Part shown: in pieces, positions 6,141 through 7,836 of the stretch | How positions within the stretch are numbered: the first letter of the stretch is position 1 | Layout: each line of letters begins with the position of its first letter | Assembly (NCBI GenBank): GCA_017557925.1 | Contig: JAFYWO010000030.1 | Coordinates: 1 to 7,836 of the forward strand | From: Alphaproteobacteria bacterium | Lineage (GTDB): Bacteria; Pseudomonadota; Alphaproteobacteria; RF32; CAG-239 | Length of the DNA: 7,836 bases | Direction of reading: 5' to 3' | Program-made: the position numbers and the translations under genes | Notes under the pieces: generated by a model | Database searches by the model: none | What the model saw: only the letters and a program-made list of their open reading frames with translations | Told to the model about the DNA's origin: nothing

Positions 6141-7817
6141 ATGAAAACAGATATAGAAATTGCCAACCTCACAACACCTTTTAAAATCAATCAAATAGCT
6201 AATAAACTGAATTTAACGGATGAAGATTTAGAACCATACGGACATTATAAAGCAAAAATATCAAACACCAAACTTTCTAAGTTAGAAAATCTTCCTATAA
6301 ATTCTAATCTTATACTTATAACCGCAATAACTCCAACGCCAGCCGGCGAAGGAAAATCTACTGTTTCAATAGGTCTTGCCGATGCCTTTCATTTACTTAA
6401 CAAAAAAGTATGCCTATCATTAAGAGAACCCTCACTTGGTCCTTGCTTTGGAATAAAAGGCGGAGCAACAGGCGGAGGTTACTCTCAAGTAATTCCAATG
6501 CAAGACATAAACCTAAACTTTACAGGCGATATACACGCTATAACTTCTGCAAATAATTTACTTTCAGCAATGATAGATAACCACATAAAACATGGCAATT
6601 CCCTAAATTTTGAAAAAGTCTTTTTTAAGCGTTGTTTAGACTTAAACGACAGAGCTTTGCGAGAAGTTGAAGTTGGACGAGGAAATGCCATAAACGGCCC
6701 CAAACGAACAGACAATTTTAATATTTCCGTAGCTTCAGAGATAATGGCAATACTTTGCTTATCCAAAAACTATTCTGACCTCAAACAAAGATTAAATAAA
6801 ATAGTTATAGGCCAAACCAAAGAAAATACTCCGATTTATGCCAAAGACTTAAAAGCAACCGGTGCAATGGCGTCAATCCTAAAAGATGCCCTACTTCCGA
6901 ATTTGGTTCAAACCTTAGAACATACACCGGCTATCATACACGGAGGGCCGTTTGCCAATATCGCACACGGCACAAGTTCATACCTTGCCACAACGCTTGG
7001 ACTTAAAACATCAGAATATGTTATAACAGAAGCAGGTTTCGGAGCAGATTTAGGAGCAGAAAAATTCTTTAACATTTTCGGTCGAATAACTAACATTTTT
7101 CCAAAACAAGTAGTTATTGTTGCAACTATCAGAGCATTAAAGATGCACGGCGGTGTATCTAGAGATAAATTAAACACCCCAAACCTCAAAGCTCTGGAAG
7201 ACGGTTTTTCAAATCTTGAAACGCATATAGAAAACATCAAAAAATTCGGTTATAACCCTATAGTTGCAATAAACAAATTCATTACTGACACAAAAGAAGA
7301 AGAAGATTTGTTGATAAACCTTTGTAACCAAAAAAATACCAAAGCAATAATAACAAATGGGTGGAAAGAAGGCGGTAAAGGTTGTATCAACCTTGCAAAT
7401 GCCATTATAGAACAAATAAATTCCAAACAAAATATTTGCCATTCCAATCACCTGCTCTACTCAACAAAAGATTCACTTTACCAAAAGATAGAAACAATAG
7501 CTAAAACAATTTACAGAGCAAAAGATGTAAACTACACACAAGAAGCTCTTAAAGATTTAGAAAAATTCATTTCTTGGGGATATAATGATTTACCGATATG
7601 TATAGCCAAAACGCAAAACTCAATTTCACACGACAAAACATTATTAGGCTCTCCCAAAAATTATACATTCCCAATTACAGAATTAAGACTTTCTGCCGGT
7701 GCCGGTTTCATTGTTGCCTTATCGGGTGAAATAAATACAATGCCGGGGTTGCCACAACATCCTGCTGCAGAAAACATAGACATAGATGATAACGGCAATA
7801 TAACCGGTTTGTTCTAA
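6141..7817 (+). CDS. fhs: Formate-tetrahydrofolate ligase
   Basis: This enzyme makes 10-formyl-tetrahydrofolate from formate, tetrahydrofolate and ATP (EC 6.3.4.3) in the cytoplasm, feeding one-carbon units to purine and formyl-methionine synthesis. The 558-residue length is that of the full family. Visible motifs are the nucleotide-binding TPTPAGEGKST (64-74), REPSLGPCFGIKGGATGGG (95-113), YSQVIPMQDINLNFTGD (114-130), HAITSANNLLSAMIDNH (132-148) and the C-terminal AGAGFIV and LSGEINTMPGLP. No frameshift or missing motif is seen. The start follows the preceding stop codon by 8 nt, with a weak AGG (6131-6133) overlapping that stop, so co-transcription and coupling with the exported thioredoxin-like gene are likely. 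The pairing has no obvious metabolic logic. Only 19 bases follow the stop, so any terminator or downstream folate gene cannot be seen. Confidence 0.97.
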   Translation: MKTDIEIANLTTPFKINQIANKLNLTDEDLEPYGHYKAKISNTKLSKLENLPINSNLILITAITPTPAGEGKSTVSIGLADAFHLLNKKVCLSLREPSLGPCFGIKGGATGGGYSQVIPMQDINLNFTGDIHAITSANNLLSAMIDNHIKHGNSLNFEKVFFKRCLDLNDRALREVEVGRGNAINGPKRTDNFNISVASEIMAILCLSKNYSDLKQRLNKIVIGQTKENTPIYAKDLKATGAMASILKDALLPNLVQTLEHTPAIIHGGPFANIAHGTSSYLATTLGLKTSEYVITEAGFGADLGAEKFFNIFGRITNIFPKQVVIVATIRALKMHGGVSRDKLNTPNLKALEDGFSNLETHIENIKKFGYNPIVAINKFITDTKEEEDLLINLCNQKNTKAIITNGWKEGGKGCINLANAIIEQINSKQNICHSNHLLYSTKDSLYQKIETIAKTIYRAKDVNYTQEALKDLEKFISWGYNDLPICIAKTQNSISHDKTLLGSPKNYTFPITELRLSAGAGFIVALSGEINTMPGLPQHPAAENIDIDDNGNITGLF

Positions 7818-7836
7818 AACTAAAAAAGTAACTAAA

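Noticed and set aside
6485..7451. Minus-strand open frames of 65-110 codons inside fhs
   Set aside because: They are antisense shadows of a complete, conserved gene and have no ribosome binding sites or recognisable motifs.

Overview
The window comes from an AT-rich bacterial chromosome, most likely an alphaproteobacterium. The main evidence is a full-length CcrM-type (GANTC) DNA adenine methyltransferase with the C-terminal domain typical of alphaproteobacterial CcrM. A Ppx/GppA-rlmE gene pair, a common alphaproteobacterial arrangement, supports this. Ankyrin-repeat genes, strong AT bias and palindromic intergenic repeats suggest a host-associated lineage, but this is inference. The presence of ccrM and of formate-tetrahydrofolate ligase argues against a strongly reduced Rickettsia-type genome.

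Layout, left to right. Positions 1-1219 hold two tandem minus-strand paralogs. The first (1-242) runs off the window edge, and the second (584-1162) is a complete four-repeat ankyrin protein. They share an N-terminal module of about 44 residues and nearly the same promoter. Between them lies a noncoding patch with at least two nearly identical palindromic repeat units and several degenerate relatives. A 66-residue unknown gene follows (1253-1453, minus), lying just past a strong intrinsic terminator (1466-1504).

Positions 1586-5489 appear to be one minus-strand operon, transcribed from right to left: ccrM, a Ppx/GppA phosphatase, a second divergent Ppx/GppA paralog, then rlmE. Spacing is very tight: TAA directly followed by ATG, then a 29-nt overlap, then an 18-nt gap. 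The operon ends at the terminator at 1466-1504. It combines cell-cycle DNA methylation, polyphosphate/(p)ppGpp-type phosphohydrolysis and 23S rRNA methylation. The A/T-tract-rich region upstream of ccrM contains one GANTC site.

Divergent from this operon, on the plus strand, are a small exported protein with a probable thioredoxin/glutaredoxin-like fold (5737-6132) and, 8 nt later, a complete formate-tetrahydrofolate ligase gene, fhs (6141-7817). I see no complete mobile element, CRISPR array, tRNA or rRNA. Most genes belong to known families. The least explained parts are the ankyrin paralog pair with its repeat patch, the divergent second Ppx-like protein, and the two small unassigned proteins.
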